Shown here in pieces: positions 33,300 to 46,409 of a DNA stretch of 64,000 nucleotides. This DNA is from Paragordius varius. Its lineage: Eukaryota; Nematomorpha. Positions within the stretch are counted from its first letter, which is position 1. Each line of letters starts with the position of its first letter. The position numbers and the translations under genes were made by a program. The notes beneath the pieces were generated by a model, which was not told the DNA's origin, made no database searches, and saw only the letters and a list, made by a program, of their open reading frames with translations. The DNA lies in assembly GCA_964247055.1 (NCBI GenBank), contig OZ176056.1:806001-870000 (forward strand), in the 5' to 3' direction.

Positions 33300-34440
33300 A
33301 AATACTGTGTAAAAATATTTCCTAGTTTTTTCCCCTCAACATTACTCAAAATGTATGCAAATAATCATGATCCAATATATATGTATATATAAATTTGATT
33401 AGTTAATTTTCTGTGGTGATAAATATGTACTTTTCCATTATATATAAATGTTTGGGCGTTTTATTAAATATTTTAGGGTCTGTATAATTTTTAACCTTAA
33501 TAATAAAGAATTTGGTTAATAAATACAATATAATAATTTTAAAGTCATATTGCCGCGTTACTTTTAAAAAATTTTCCAAATAGCAGTATTAACCTATTAT
33601 AATTCTCTAAAGTATTCATTTGCCATATATTATAGCCTAAGTTTAATGCTAAATATAAATCCTTCATTCATGTTGTTTGAAGCAAATTAGGTAATTGGAT
33701 ACAATACGATAGGAGATTTTTTAAAATTACATATAATATAATCAATTTATTTGCCTAGCATACAATCCGATGAACATTATAAAATCATGCAATGTGGATC
33801 ACAAATGAGCAACCATATATGTATAAAAGAAACTTTGATAGTTTCAAAAAAAAAGTTTTATATTACGGCAACATCACACAAATATAAAGAATACATATAA
33901 ATAATTGGAGTATGTCATAAATTCAATTATTAAATGGGCTTGTTTGAGTATCCGAATAATTCAATTTTTGCATTTCCTTTCAGGTTAAATATTTGATATG
34001 GCATAATTTTATCACAAAAACTCAGATTGATACATTTTAAATTTTTCAAATAAATAAATTTAGGTTCCGTATTTTGCTTTGTTGTGAGTTGATGATGTTT
34101 TTCCCTTTATTTTGTCCATTTCCTAAAATATAGCATAACAATAAAAAAAAATATGAAACATAGACAAATATTTTTTCAAAGGACAGCCACCATTTTTAAA
34201 ATTTATTAAACCATTTATTTTTAAAATTAAAATATATAATTACCAATTTACAATTCTAATCTTTTCTATGTTAAAGAAATCGATTAAAAAATATGATAGA
34301 TAGTCTTTTGTTTATGTTTATATTTTTTGTATCTATAATTTCAAGTTTCCTCCAAATAAATAAACCATATAAATTAAACCTTAATATTTTAAATAAGCTA
34401 CTCGTTTTATGAAAAATAGAATATATATATATATATATCT
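33300..34440. other. Convergent intergenic region
   Basis: Separates the dyskerin and SUCLG1 3' ends. Contains a family 1 MITE at about 34,138-34,345 and a (TA)n run at 34,421-34,438. No gene seen. Confidence 0.6.
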
Positions 34441-34442
34441 AT

Positions 34443-37400
34443 TCATATTATATTCGCAATTGTTATCTTGTTAGTTTTAAAAATCAAGGATTCAAAATAA
34501 CCTTCATAAGTATCGTTTTTTAATTGTTTTATAATAAAACGCAAAATTTTCAAATTTAATGTTAAAACTTCTTTCATGCATTTCCCTAGAAAAGATGGGT
34601 TTGGAGTGACCACTACTCCGGCAGCTTGTAAGGCTTCAATCTTAGTTTTCGCATTTCCACCGGAACCTATATGTTTCAAAATTAATTATAAAATTTGATA
34701 AAATATTTTTGAAAAATTATTTTTAAAAGTTTAACATAAAATATTTAGATAAGAAATGGATCATCATTAAACTGTAAAGTTAGCGGTTTAAATCCCAAGA
34801 TAATTTGACTTTTTTATGGATTAACCGTGAACTATAAACGATTATCAAATATAAAGCTAATTATACAATTTCTGAACACAAACAATAAAATCAAATTATT
34901 TTAAAAGCTTTATTAGTTTGTGGCTAACAAGATTTTAAATTTATTATTTTTCTTATTTTAAGTGTAGTTAATTAAAGGATTATCTCATTAAAATCCAAAA
35001 ATTGAAAAGTATTAATATAAAAAAGTGAAATTAACTCATTAATGATTTTTATTTATTGAGATACTCTTATTAATAAGAAGGGCTATTTAGTACATATCAA
35101 TTTTTCCATTAATTTAAAACAAATTATCAATCTTTTTGCTTCACCGCAGACCTTTGTAAAAATGTAAGCTAAATGTTATTTCGAATCTTTATTTTTAAAA
35201 TAGAGCTCTCTACAAGGGGTAGGTTACCTCCTTGTTAGGAAAAAAAACCATTAAAGGTTTAATTTTATGATGATTACCATATAATCAAAAAAAAGGTATT
35301 TTAAATTATTTACATATCCTAACCCCTAAACATCTTACCATACTGACACTAAAACTCCTAAAATAAACTAAACAAATATATATAAAATTATTGTAAAAAA
35401 ACCGTATAAATTTGATAAAAAAAGTTTTCCTTACCAGAAGCACTAACTATTGCACCAGCATGTCCCATCCGCCTCCCAGGGGGAGCAGTTAAACCCGCTA
35501 TGAAAGAAACTACGGGTTTTGGGTTATGACCCTATGTAATATAAATATAATCATCATGATATTTTTATACGGTAAAATTGAAATTATACAGATAATGACA
35601 AAGCATTAAAACACAATTTTCGTTTCAAAAGAACTGTGTTCTAATGGCATTTAAATTTAACTGTCAATTTGCCGGCAATGTTTGTACATTATTACGTTTT
35701 TACATGCAGAGCAAAGAATAAAATCATATCCAACATTTAGTCCGCAAACTCCGCATGGTTGGTTATTTAATTTCATTGTGTAGTTCTCGTCTGATATACG
35801 AATTTTACTTTTATTTTCATTAATTTCGAATTCAAATTCGGTCAGCTGTTGTTGACATTGTATAAACATTTTTTCAAGGTCTGATATCGAGGTAATCACT
35901 CTATTATCTACATATAGAATTTCATATGGCAAATTTAACCGAATATCGCGTGCAACCGCGTCTAATATTGTAATAAACAGCAAAGGGCATAAGGCTAATC
36001 CCTGATGGAGTCCTACTTTAACTTCAAGGGAATGTTTTGGGATTTTATTGGAGAAGAAACATATTACATTAAATTAATTGTTCATTAACGTTATTAATTT
36101 GCAAAAACATTACTGGCAATTTTCTTAACAGTTAAGATTCGAATGCGACTTAAGTATTCATCATTCAACGGTTCTACCAATTAAGCACATTGCTCTTAAT
36201 AACTCAAGCATTGAAGTTAGAAACTATGGGTGGAATGAATAAAAAATAGGAAACCCTTTAAGTGTTTCCTATGCTCACTTTTTCAAAGAAAGGGCTTCCT
36301 TATAATTCATATAAAAAACACATCTGATTAACTCTCGAGTTTCCTTAAACCATGCCTAAAACCGATATAAATATAGCTAAAGAAAAACTAATAGCCCTTC
36401 TACTAAAGTAACCTATTTAATATTTTAGATATCCCATAGTTTTAAATAAATCTATGGTGCCGTATGTTGTAATTCAAAAAAAAGCCTATAAAAATCTTCG
36501 AAATTTGTTGACAGAAACAAAGAATTATTATGAGATAGATTAGATAAAAAGCGATAGATATGAAAACTTCAATCAAAAAAATATGATTTAAATATTACAG
36601 GAAACGTTGTCATAAAAGATCGCACGAACTCGAAGGAAATTTTCCTAAATTCTTTATCACAAAAAATCGCACAGAATCGGAAGAATTTTAAATTATTATG
36701 ACAATCTAATCCACATTTTATGATATTAAATAATATATAGATTAAAGTTTATTTAAACATTTTTTTATGATAAAATAATAGTTTTTATACAAATTATCAT
36801 TTGACAAGAATCATATAAGAAACTGATTGACTTTATATTTTTGAAGCTTGCATACAATAAGAAATGAGATTTGTTAAAAAGTTCACCCCAAAAACTAGCT
36901 TAATAGTAATTTGATCCCCGGGATCTGGGGGGAAATCTGAAAAAAATTCTTATTTTTGTCGCAGACTCAGGGCTCCTCCTCTATTTTCATCAAAATCAGG
37001 GAAAAGTATTTTGTCATAAAGTTTATTGTTTGATTATTAAATCGTAGAATTTGTTTCATTTCAGATAATTGATTCTCATGCATATTTTATATGTTTTTTT
37101 GTTTCTTATCTAAGATCGTAGAGCAAACATTTATACACAGTATTCCAAATATACAAGAAAAATCTAAAATATATAAAAATAACTTTCAAAATTGAAATTT
37201 AAACTTATTGATCGAAACCGTATTAGCTCTAATTGCCTTGTTTGATCCTCTGCTATCGATTGTAATAAAATTTAAAAATATTTAAGGATGGTATTTAACA
37301 TCCTAAAAAATATGTAGGGTTTCCTTTAATAAATTTTTTTATTCACTTGAAATCAAGTGTTTCCTTAAAAATCTAATGTTAATTTTTTTAGGGTTTCCTT

Positions 37401-40400
37401 AGCTTTTTATTCACTCCAAATTAAGAAATCTTAAAAAAGCTAAGGAAAGAGTGTTTCCTTTTTTTTATTCACTCCACCCTATAGTTTAAATATCTGGGTG
37501 GTACCTAATAAACACCATCTCCTCAAACAGTTTTATTACCCAGAAAAAATGAAAATCCGGTAATTCTTACTATTTAACCTATATCAGGAAGTGATATCTG
37601 ACATTATTTTATATATATTATATGACTAATTTTTTTGATTTACTTATTGTGTGACATTTAAAATAAGCATTAAATAAACTATTAAATTTTAGATATACTA
37701 ATTAAAATTAAAAATTTAATAAAATTTGGTAAAAATCTATGTTTTGTTGAAGAATGTTAAAACATAAAAATTCGGAATGAAAATGCATTAATAAAACTTA
37801 ATTAAAAATAGGATTAAAAATAAATGTATAAATATTTTAAAATTAATTATTTTTAACTTCATAACTTAGGCCTTAGATTTTCATCTTTTACCTTTATGCT
37901 ATTAAGGATAATCTAATTAATCAGAAATAGTTGATTTTTAAAAAAAAATTTCGAAAAAATTAAAAAATTTATATAAAAAAAAATTTATACCGCATTTCTT
38001 TTAGCTATATATTCGGCGGCAATTTCTTCGGCATTCCCGCCAATTTCTCCAATCATAATTATACCTAAAAAATAAAAATATTTTTTGATTAAATTAATAT
38101 TAGAATAAAAATATATGAAATGAAATTATAAAAATAAATAAAATATAATATCCTATTCAATTTAAAATATTTGAAAAAAAATATATATCTGTTTGACTTA
38201 ATTTTTGCTGCAAAATTCAATATGAAACAAAAAAATTAATAAAATATCATAAAAATTCGATAATCTTAAAATAGTGATATGAAAATATTCGTCTTTTGCC
38301 TAACAAACCTAATTAAACAAGAAATAATTTAAAATATTAAAAAAACCATAAAATTTCTAAAAATATTGAAATTTCATCATAATAAAAATTGTAATTTCGA
38401 TTAAATATTTTAAAAATAACTATCATTTTTTTAAAAAAATTAATTTTTAATGATAAAAAGTAACCTTTAGTGTGTGGATCTGAGAAAAAAACATCCAGAC
38501 AATCAACGAAATCGGTTCCATTAAACGGATCACCCCCAATTCCTAAATAAAATTATAATTAATTTTTTTACTTAAAAATAATTTTTTGAATTTCAAATTT
38601 ATAAAAATAAAAAACTATTTTGCACTAAAAATTAAATTTTACGGACAAAACGTTCATATAAAGACAAATATTTTTTTTAAGACAACCATACTCTTTGAAT
38701 CAAGATTACTTTCAAAATAAAACTCAAATTTGATTTTTATATATTATAATTTAAACATTTTACTTTTATCATTTTTATTGTAAAATTAATTTTCAATCAT
38801 AATTATCAATAATTAATATATTTAAAATATTTGTAAAATAAAATCCATTTTTTTAGAAAAAAAAAATACTCACCTATGCAAAGAGTTTGTCCCAAGCCCG
38901 CCAGTGTTGTTTGTAATACAGCTTCGTAGGTTAGGGTTCCTGAACGACTTACTATTCCTGAAAAATTAAAAAATAAATATTTAAAAAATATTATCAAAAA
39001 ATTATCCATAAATCTTATAATATTGAGCTTATTATTAAAAATAAGTTTAGGGTTTATATTTAAAAATAATTCATATTCTAAGAAATTTTTATCATAAAAA
39101 TCCATAAATAAATAAAAATGGTAAGTTAAAATTAAAATTAATATTCTATAAAATAGGGAGTGTGTTTAAGAAATAAAATATAATTTTATTGCCCCAAAAA
39201 ATTTATAAAATTATAAAATACACTTTTTATATATAAATACATAAAATACTTGATAAAATTTACAAATTTTTCATCCTTCAAAAAATATATTTCTAAAGGA
39301 TTCAAAAAATTAAAATATAAAATTTTTTTTTTAAAAAAAATACCTATACAACCAGGTTGATGGATATGTCCAGGCATGATACCAATCTTACATTCACCAG
39401 GCTAAACCAACCATTATTAACGATAAAAATGTAAAAAATAATATTTTTTTTAATTTGGAAAATATATTATGCGACAAATTTTTCATTAATGCACATTTAA
39501 GCACCTGTTAAAAAATGAAATTAAAAAATTTTAAACTTAAATTAACTATTATTATTAGATTCACATCTGAAACGCATATAAAAAATCAATATTTACCATA
39601 CACCTTTAAAGAATAATACGAAGAGACTTTTACACAGATTTTCGCAAAATTACTAAAAAAAATAGTAAAATCCAATTACTTAAAATCATTTTAATAACTC
39701 AAACCTTATTCTAAAACTATTGAAAGAAGGCCCAAAATCATTTTTTACAAACCTTTTATCGTATTTATTATATATATATCCTACCATAATTTTTTTAGGG
39801 TTTTATCGTTCTTTTTTTACCTCATGTGCACATTTCAAAAATTATTCTCTATTTTGGGACAAAATTTCTAGATAAAAGCTAATTCATATTCCTCAAAAAC
39901 TTACCAAAAAAATTAATTACTCATGTAAAATTTTTAGCACAACCATTTAAGAAAGTTTGATAAAAAGTTCGAGTAAAATAATTTTTTTTCGAATAAAAAA
40001 CAAAACCGGCAAAATTAATCACTAACGTAAAACTTTTTTTCAATTCCTACCTAAATCATTTCAAAAACGATTCATGTCCAGTATCTATACCATTAGGTGT
40101 AGCGACACCTCCTGCCGTTTTAGTGGCGTTTTTATGAAAGACATAAAAAACCCACAAAACTTGGACTCAATTTTTCTTAAAAACACGAAAATTAACTTAA
40201 TTAATCATTTAAATCACCTCAAATCTGTCCCACATCTCTTACCTAAAAATAATCAAAAAAAAATAATAAACCCCAAATACATTCAAATTTTAACTTTATT
40301 TCAACAAACTTCACCTTTATAATTCCGGGACAGTTTGGACCCAAGAGTCTAGACCATTGCGTCTTTTCTTGAGCTAACTCCTGTCGCCTTAACCGTGTCT

Positions 40401-41499
40401 TTATGTGAGCCATATCGCGTTGAGGTATCCCTTCAGTTATACATACAATCAGGGCTAGACCGGCATCAATTGCTTCAAGAATCGCATCAACTGATCCCGC
40501 GGGTGGAACGTATATTACAGTAGCGGTTGCTCCAGTTTTTTCTTTTGCCTATGAAAAATGGTTTTTAAAAGTTTTTTCAATCTTTGGCGTTTATTAAATT
40601 TTAAAAGAGTTTTGATGTATTCTTAAAACGGAAAAAGTATGGTTGGTTGCCTTTTGAACAAAAATATTTTGCCTTTTTTGATATTTTGTTGTGTAAAGAG
40701 TCAATTTTTATTGTAAAAATCGTTTTTTTCCGAGTAAATGCGATATAAGTTATTTTTCTCAAAGGCATTGGTATATAAAACTAAACCGATCGCAACCCTA
40801 TTATTTTTTGTTTTTTAACTTTACAATACCACTTTAAATGAGAATAGAATGGAAAGATAACATTTTTTCCAATTAAATACAATAAGGAATTTTGTAAAAG
40901 GGACAATAGGAAGTAAATAAGACTTGCTGAAAATCATAAAAGTATTTTTTCAAAAAAATCGCTAAGTTAAACCACTAATATAATATGAAAATAGGCTGCT
41001 TAGAAGCCAAAATGTTTGCTTAATAAATACCTTTATAATTATAAAAAACAAATTATGGTTTAATATTGGAAAATTTCGTGATCACTAAAATATAATGTAA
41101 AAAAATAAAAAGCCCGTAAAAATATAACTCCTATTCAAATATTCATATTTGAAATATTGTGTGTATTAACAATTATATTTAAGCATTCGTGCTATATTTT
41201 ATTAGCAAAAAATATTAATTTAAAAACGAATTATCCAAAATAAATTTTTTAACCATTAAAATAAACCTCTAAAACAGTGTCAAAAACGGGAAGATTTAAA
41301 TGACTAGATCCACCTTTCCCGGGTGACACGCCACCAACTAATTTAGTTCCATATTCAAGTGCCTGTTTTGAATGAAATGTAGCTTGCTTTCCTGTAAAAC
41401 CTTGACAAATAACCTTGGTATTTTTGTCGATAGCTAAATGAGACCTGGTCGAGGTGTAATTTGTTCGAATAAAAGAGTTAAAATATTTAGATAGGACAT
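34443..41499 (-). CDS. SUCLG1: Succinyl-CoA ligase (ADP/GDP-forming) alpha subunit, mitochondrial
   Basis: TCA-cycle enzyme that makes NTP from succinyl-CoA in the mitochondrial matrix. Exons on the minus strand: 41499-41267, 40548-40315, 39401-39344, 38957-38874, 38542-38465, 38064-37991, 35531-35435, 34666-34443; phases fit throughout. The first visible exon carries a presequence-like stretch ([20 protein letters not shown]), then CoA-site [12 protein letters not shown] and [11 protein letters not shown]. Later exons give [69 protein letters not shown] and the phosphohistidine motif [10 protein letters not shown]. An insertion of about ten residues (LAQEKTQWS region) precedes GPNCPG. The C-terminus runs about 30 residues past the usual end, or a further intron was missed. 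The Met exon is upstream of 41,500 and not found. Confidence 0.96.
35570..35648. repeat. Solo left end of MITE family 1
   Basis: CGGTAAAATTGAAATTATAC then CAGATAATGACAAAG..TTTCAAAAGA, directly next to the LINE fragment in a SUCLG1 intron. Confidence 0.65.
35657..36060 (-). mobile_element. LINE (non-LTR retrotransposon) reverse-transcriptase fragment
   Basis: The minus strand reads [20 protein letters not shown], the non-LTR RT motif before the catalytic box, then [13 protein letters not shown] where active elements have LLYADDLVL, so the second catalytic Asp is replaced by Asn (YVDN). It ends in a Cys-rich finger-like tail ([20 protein letters not shown]) as in several LINE clades. The piece is about 400 bp, 5'-truncated and with no terminal repeats, inside the SUCLG1 intron between exons 38064-37991 and 35531-35435. 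Confidence 0.85.
36227..37481. mobile_element. Non-autonomous DNA transposon, 1.25 kb, in SUCLG1 intron
   Basis: Ends TGGGTGGAATGAATAAAAAA / inverse ...TTTTTTATTCACTCCACCCTA, flanked by TA. Subterminal GGAAAC.. and GTTTCCTTA motifs recur several times at both ends (36,250-36,360 and 37,315-37,460). No transposase frame seen. Superfamily not assigned. Confidence 0.75.
38626..38715. repeat. Solo left end of MITE family 1
   Basis: CTAAAAATTAAATTTTACGG, ACAAAACG, TAAAGACAAATATTTTTTTT and AAGACAACCATACT. SUCLG1 intron. Confidence 0.65.
40630..40720. repeat. Solo right end of MITE family 1
   Basis: AAAAAGTATGGTTGGTTGCC .. AATTTTTATTGTAAAAA, degenerate. SUCLG1 intron. Confidence 0.55.
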
Positions 41500-42355
41500 C
41501 TAAATTTTATTTAAATTCAACTTGAGGCAGTCCTTATTGTCATATATAAGGGACCAAGAACCAAACGGTATAATGTCAAATTATGTTTTAAAAATAAAAA
41601 GTGATTTACTAAATTATGATATCAAAAAATTTATTAATGTTATATAATAAATTGTAAAAATTGTTATCACATTTAAGCAGATTTTAAGCTGTGATGTACC
41701 ATCATAGCATTTTAATTGTATACCAAAAGTAATTAATATATTCGGCCGAAAAGTATGCATTCTTTCCCTTTTGAGCGCATTCAATATTAACACAAATTTT
41801 TAGTTAAGCCCTTCTTTTCAAAATTTTTTCAATATTTTTGGATTTATAGCATTAATTTATTGTGTCCCCGATTTTTAGGGTAGGTATTACCCCATATATC
41901 AAGATAATAAACCCTTTCTCTTATGTATTAGATAGATAATAATAAAATTTTTACTTTTTTTCTTTTGTAATCTCGAATCCGGATAGTCCAAAACATAGTA
42001 GGAGCGAGCAGATAATAATAAAATTAAATAATATCAATAATCTGGTAGATTCTAATTTTAAAGCTTTCCAAAGCTAATATATATTTTTTACCAAATATAC
42101 ATTTATTTGCCTGTTTTATTGAGGATATATAATTTAAAAAAATGGCGGCTAAAAAGTTTGAAATAACTTTTAACAATTTATTTTAAAGAACTCTATATAT
42201 TATGATTAATCGCACCATAAATTATCCTATCTTTTGACCAGTTCCTTGGAGTAGGGTGTATTTGGGTGAGGGGCATAATCTACCTTTGAAAAATTTGAAG
42301 AATATGTTAGAAGACAATTTGATGGTTACGAAAATTATATCCTTTCCCATCTCGA
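41500..42355. other. 5' of SUCLG1, nothing identified
   Basis: Should contain the missing SUCLG1 start exon (ending in phase 1) or the intron before it. No convincing candidate was seen. Near 42,120-42,180 there is a fragment of the dispersed repeat seen at 7.5 and 17.5 kb, in inverse orientation. Confidence 0.4.
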
Positions 42356-43100
42356 CTGTGTTTTACATCTCAGTCAAATAGCCGTTGGCTTTTTGGCCAT
42401 GATCCAAGTATGTGGACCTCGTTGAATCGGCCAGAAAGCAACTGTGAGATGATGATATTTCTCTAATATCGTGTGCCTCATCTAGTGCATTGGGCCCGTT
42501 TTCGCATGTGACCATAAGAAAGATAAGGCACTTGATATCCACAGCCACCACGAGATCAGGTCGAGCCATACGAATTTATTTTATCATATCTAATATTATT
42601 TTTTAATGCATACTGTATAGACGAGTCAAGCGTTTGATTTTCCGATATTACCCGTACGTTGGATGTTTGGTTTTGTTTAATGTGGCGCATTATATTGACA
42701 TGTCGCAAATCAATCAAGCGACTGCTGTTGGCACAGAACCCAAGAATATGGCCTGTAGATTTGTTGGGCTCGTTTTTTCGCCGGAAGTTGCAATCAAAAT
42801 TAGCAACCTTTGGCTTTTAATGGGTAGGAGGTTCAGCCTCGCCTTGTGTATAAACTTCCATTTCCTGCATCTCATGTTCCGATACAGGAAGAAGTGGATG
42901 TGTTGTGCAACACATTACGTTACTTTTCCTTGGAGGCCGTGTGTTCGAGATCACGATCTATGATATTTCTTTTCCACCTGCGGAGGAGAGATACTGCATT
43001 TGGTCGATTGTTTATGTGGATTTTAATGTTGTTAAACTCCATCGAGAGCGTATCAATACGATTAAAAATATTTACTCTGGGTAATATTGTTGAAAAAAAT
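42356..43100. other. Unassigned G+C-richer patch with open frames on both strands
   Basis: Base composition is clearly less A+T rich than its flanks. Frames run on the minus strand at 42,363-42,569 (MARPDLVVAVDIKCLIFL start) and 42,920-43,105, and on the plus strand at 42,634-42,963. None matches a family I recognise and no splice structure is clear. It may be a decayed mobile element or a captured gene remnant. Confidence 0.4.
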
Positions 43101-43742
43101 ACCAAAACAAAAATGTTTTTAAATCAATAATGTTAAGTTTGATGCAAATAAACAAAGGTAGTAGAAAACATAATAAAAGATGCGATCACGATTTTACGCC
43201 AACTTAAAAAATATTTGTACCAACTTGAAACACGGACCAACTAGAAGTGTTTAGAACACTTTTTAAGTGCAAATGGTTCATAATAAAATATCATTTCTAG
43301 GATCATCCAATACCTAGCGCTCAATTTGATTCGTAAAAAATACCGATTTTGGGTTTGAAATTCTATTACAAATTCACTGATTTTTTAGTGTTTTTTGGTA
43401 AAACTTCATTTACTTTTGAATTGTAATATCAAGAGGTATTTAGGTAATTCCTTAGCAGATATTTAATAAAAATTTAAATTTTATTAATAAAAATAAAGGT
43501 GTCCTATTTTTAAATGATATTATTAGTAAGCTTTCGATTCTAAATCTTTATTTTTATGCATTTCTTAATTCCGTGTTAGTTTGAGTAATACATTCTTCAA
43601 TGCTTTTGTTTAAAGTTAAATCATTAATTGACATTGAACTTAAATTTGTTTAAAGTTTTAATCAGAGATTTTAAGCGGATTGTAAAAGTTTCATAAGATT
43701 TACATTATAACTTGTTATATTTTTGTACAATTTAACTTCATA

Positions 43743-44365
43743 ATGCCGCTTATAGTAACAGAGAAACAAAATTTGAAAAAATTATTGAATTCAGGTTTTT
43801 TGTCAACTGTTATTGATCAGCATAAAAAGCCAGGTACTTATTCGCTTAAAATTTATATTAGCAGTCATATTTATTAAATAATCCTTCAAAGTGGTTACTT
43901 TTAAATCATTTCAACGTTTAACGAAAAAATGTTAAATAACGAGTTTTAAGATTTAGATATAAATTATTGTATAGCACAAAAAATCAGGTAAAAAGTTTAA
44001 TATACGTAGAGTTGTGTTATAATTTTGCCGAAAATTTATTATCAAAAGAAATTACAGATATAAAAGATATAAAAATCAATGATTTTTTAAGGTTTATAAA
44101 TTTATTTTAATGATATAATTGGTTGCAAAAATTGCTTCAAGAGTGTTAAAACCTTCAAGAGTCCTTAGCATTACAAGGAGAATAAGGTTTTATAAAATAT
44201 GGTTATTATATTTATCCTATAAAAGCTATCTATTTTTATGTCAAATATAATTTAATCAAATTTTACCTAATGATTATAAATATTAATAAATCTGTTTTTT
44301 CAGAATTGTGTTATACACTTGTTATTATACGCCATCTACTTAATACCTTATATATGTGGATATAA
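43743..44365 (+). CDS. Possible small two-exon gene, about 50 residues
   Basis: Not recognised. ATG at 43,743 opens MPLIVTEKQNLKKLLNSGFL, continuing to QHKKP, with donor CAG/GTACTT after 43,833 (phase 1). A strong acceptor TCTGTTTTTTCAG ends at 44,303, and the next 19 codons (ELCYTLVIIRHLL...) run to a stop at 44,365. AATAAA follows near 44,440-44,450. The N-terminal half looks amphipathic and charged, the C-terminal part hydrophobic. It could equally be the first exon of a longer gene. Evidence is limited to frame, splice sites and composition. Confidence 0.35.
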
Positions 44366-44417
44366 TTAATTAATTTGTTCTATTGCTTTGTAAAACAAAT
44401 ATATTGGGTTACATGAA

Positions 44418-44448
<31 letters not shown>

Positions 44449-44887
44449 ATATTATTTTAAAAGATTTATAATGATTTACATATAAATATTCCACGTATAC
44501 ATTAATTATGAACCTTTTAAAAACCTGCTAACTTAAAAATTCGAATTAATAATAAAAACCAGTCTAACCGCTTAAGAATACTTTAATTATATATACATAT
44601 ATAATTTTTGATTAATATCTACTTTCTAACATGTATAATTAATTACGGTAAATTATACACAAAGTAAATTGTTCACGTACTACAAAATTTAAAGTGTAAA
44701 ATTATAAAATATTCCTCATATATTAAACTTTTTAACGCAAAACATTCTCCTAGTCAATTATCGGAGTATTTCATATTATCTATTATAATTAACGTTTATA
44801 TTTACAATGGCTCTGTTGTTTAGGTAGATAATTTTAAAAAAATAAAAGCTTCTTAAAATTTATAAACATTTTGATTCAACTCGGGGT

Positions 44888-46401
44888 CAGTGGCGTACCG
44901 AGCATTTGCGGCGCCCTGGGCATAAAACACTTATGGCGCCCCAACCCCCCCCCCCCCCCCCCCTTACTCTTTTTGAAAGCCAATAAAACAATTTAGTAAA
45001 AAAATATAAACGTTCTTGATGCTTCATTAAAATTAAAGGATCTTGCAATCTATGTTGAACCCTATCCATTCTTATAAGTATTTGATGCCCGATAAAAATC
45101 AATGTTAAAAAATTGAAATTTAAAACACTCTGAGGTAAAATGAATGCCTCTCTTCTTGTTTCACTAATATTTAAAGTATTATTGCTTGAATCTTCTAAAA
45201 GCGTTATCAAATCATTCATTCCCTCAATAATGGCATTAACTGCTTGATTTCTAGCATACACGGCTTAAGACTCACGCATAACAGTTTTTTTAGTTTATTT
45301 TTTAATAGGTCCCATCTAATAGAAGAGATTTCCAGGATTTAGTGCTGAGGCATCTAGATATATTAAACCTGCAACATATCCTCGAAAAGGGAGATTTTTT
45401 AGAAATTTCATACAGGCCAATATTCGAGGTAATAAGATCGATCAAAAAGTAGGCAACAAAATCAATACTCAGGTGTGTTCTTTGGTGAATATAAAAACCA
45501 ACTCTCAACTTCAATCCTTCTTTTTACCGACACGTCGAAAAAACGATTGAGGCATTGAACGATGGTTTTTTGTTTCAAAGAGATGACATTTATTTTGATA
45601 TACTTGAGATCCACGAATAATCTCTCTGTGCGAAGCTGGTTAGATATTACGGGAGAAACATTATTATTAGAAACAGGCGACATCATTGAACTCTATAGGT
45701 TAGCGCTTGGAATTACTAATGGTATATTTGTAGTCCCTATATATGGTTTCAGTTGTAAAGTTATTATTAAGGGGTGCCGTTATGTTTGGGTAGCATACAC
45801 TTTTTCAATGTTAGGGTCAGATATTTTCGTTAAATAAGATTTCATACTCATTCGTTTTTTGTTTATTTTATTCTCTTCCTGGATTTTTCGTTTCCTATTT
45901 GCATAACCGCTGAGTTTGGGCATTGATATATGATGAAAATGAAAGTAAATATAAAAAACAAGGCTATATTGGTAAACCTTGTTAGAGATGGTATGATCTT
46001 GTTGATTTTAATAAATAAAATTGGGTTATGAAATTGAATATGCATAAAATAAAAAGGCAATTATAAAATATAAGATTAGATAAGGTTTTGAACAGAGCGA
46101 GAAGTTAAAATAATTTAATTAAAGGCCATAAGAGAATTAATAATATGTGCGAGATAAAGAAACGTTTTTTAAGCGAAAAAATAAGCATGTTGAAGGGAGT
46201 AATTAAAGTTGTTTTTTGCATAATGTTTGATCTTGATCTCATATAAGATTATATTATTTTAGGGATTACCTAAGTTGCTGAAAAATCCTACTTGAAAATT
46301 ATTACTATTTTTGTATAATTTAAATTTAATTTAAAAAAATCATTTAGGCGCCCCTAAATAACGGCGCCCGGGGCATGTGCCCCCCCATCGGTACGCCACT
46401 G
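44888..46401 (-). mobile_element. hAT-family DNA transposon, copy 1
   Basis: Ends CAGTGGCGTACCGAGCATTT and the inverse GGTACGCCACTG, with a perfect 8-bp target duplication CTCGGGGT (44,880-44,887 and 46,402-46,409). The minus strand holds decayed transposase of the hAT/ZMYM type: NAVNAIIEGMNDLITLL, then SETRREAF, the helical region seen before the dimerisation domain, and FIDLITSNIG-like parts near 45,300-45,690. Frames are interrupted, so the copy is non-autonomous. A C-run (44,946-44,964) lies beside the left end. Confidence 0.93.
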
Positions 46402-46409
46402 CTCGGGGT

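Noticed and set aside
36120-36220. Minus-strand segment with ATTCGAATC and TTAATTGGTAGAAC, resembling tRNA T-loop and D-arm boxes
   Set aside because: No consistent acceptor or anticodon stem can be drawn. It reads at least as well as peptide ([15 protein letters not shown]), so no RNA gene is called.
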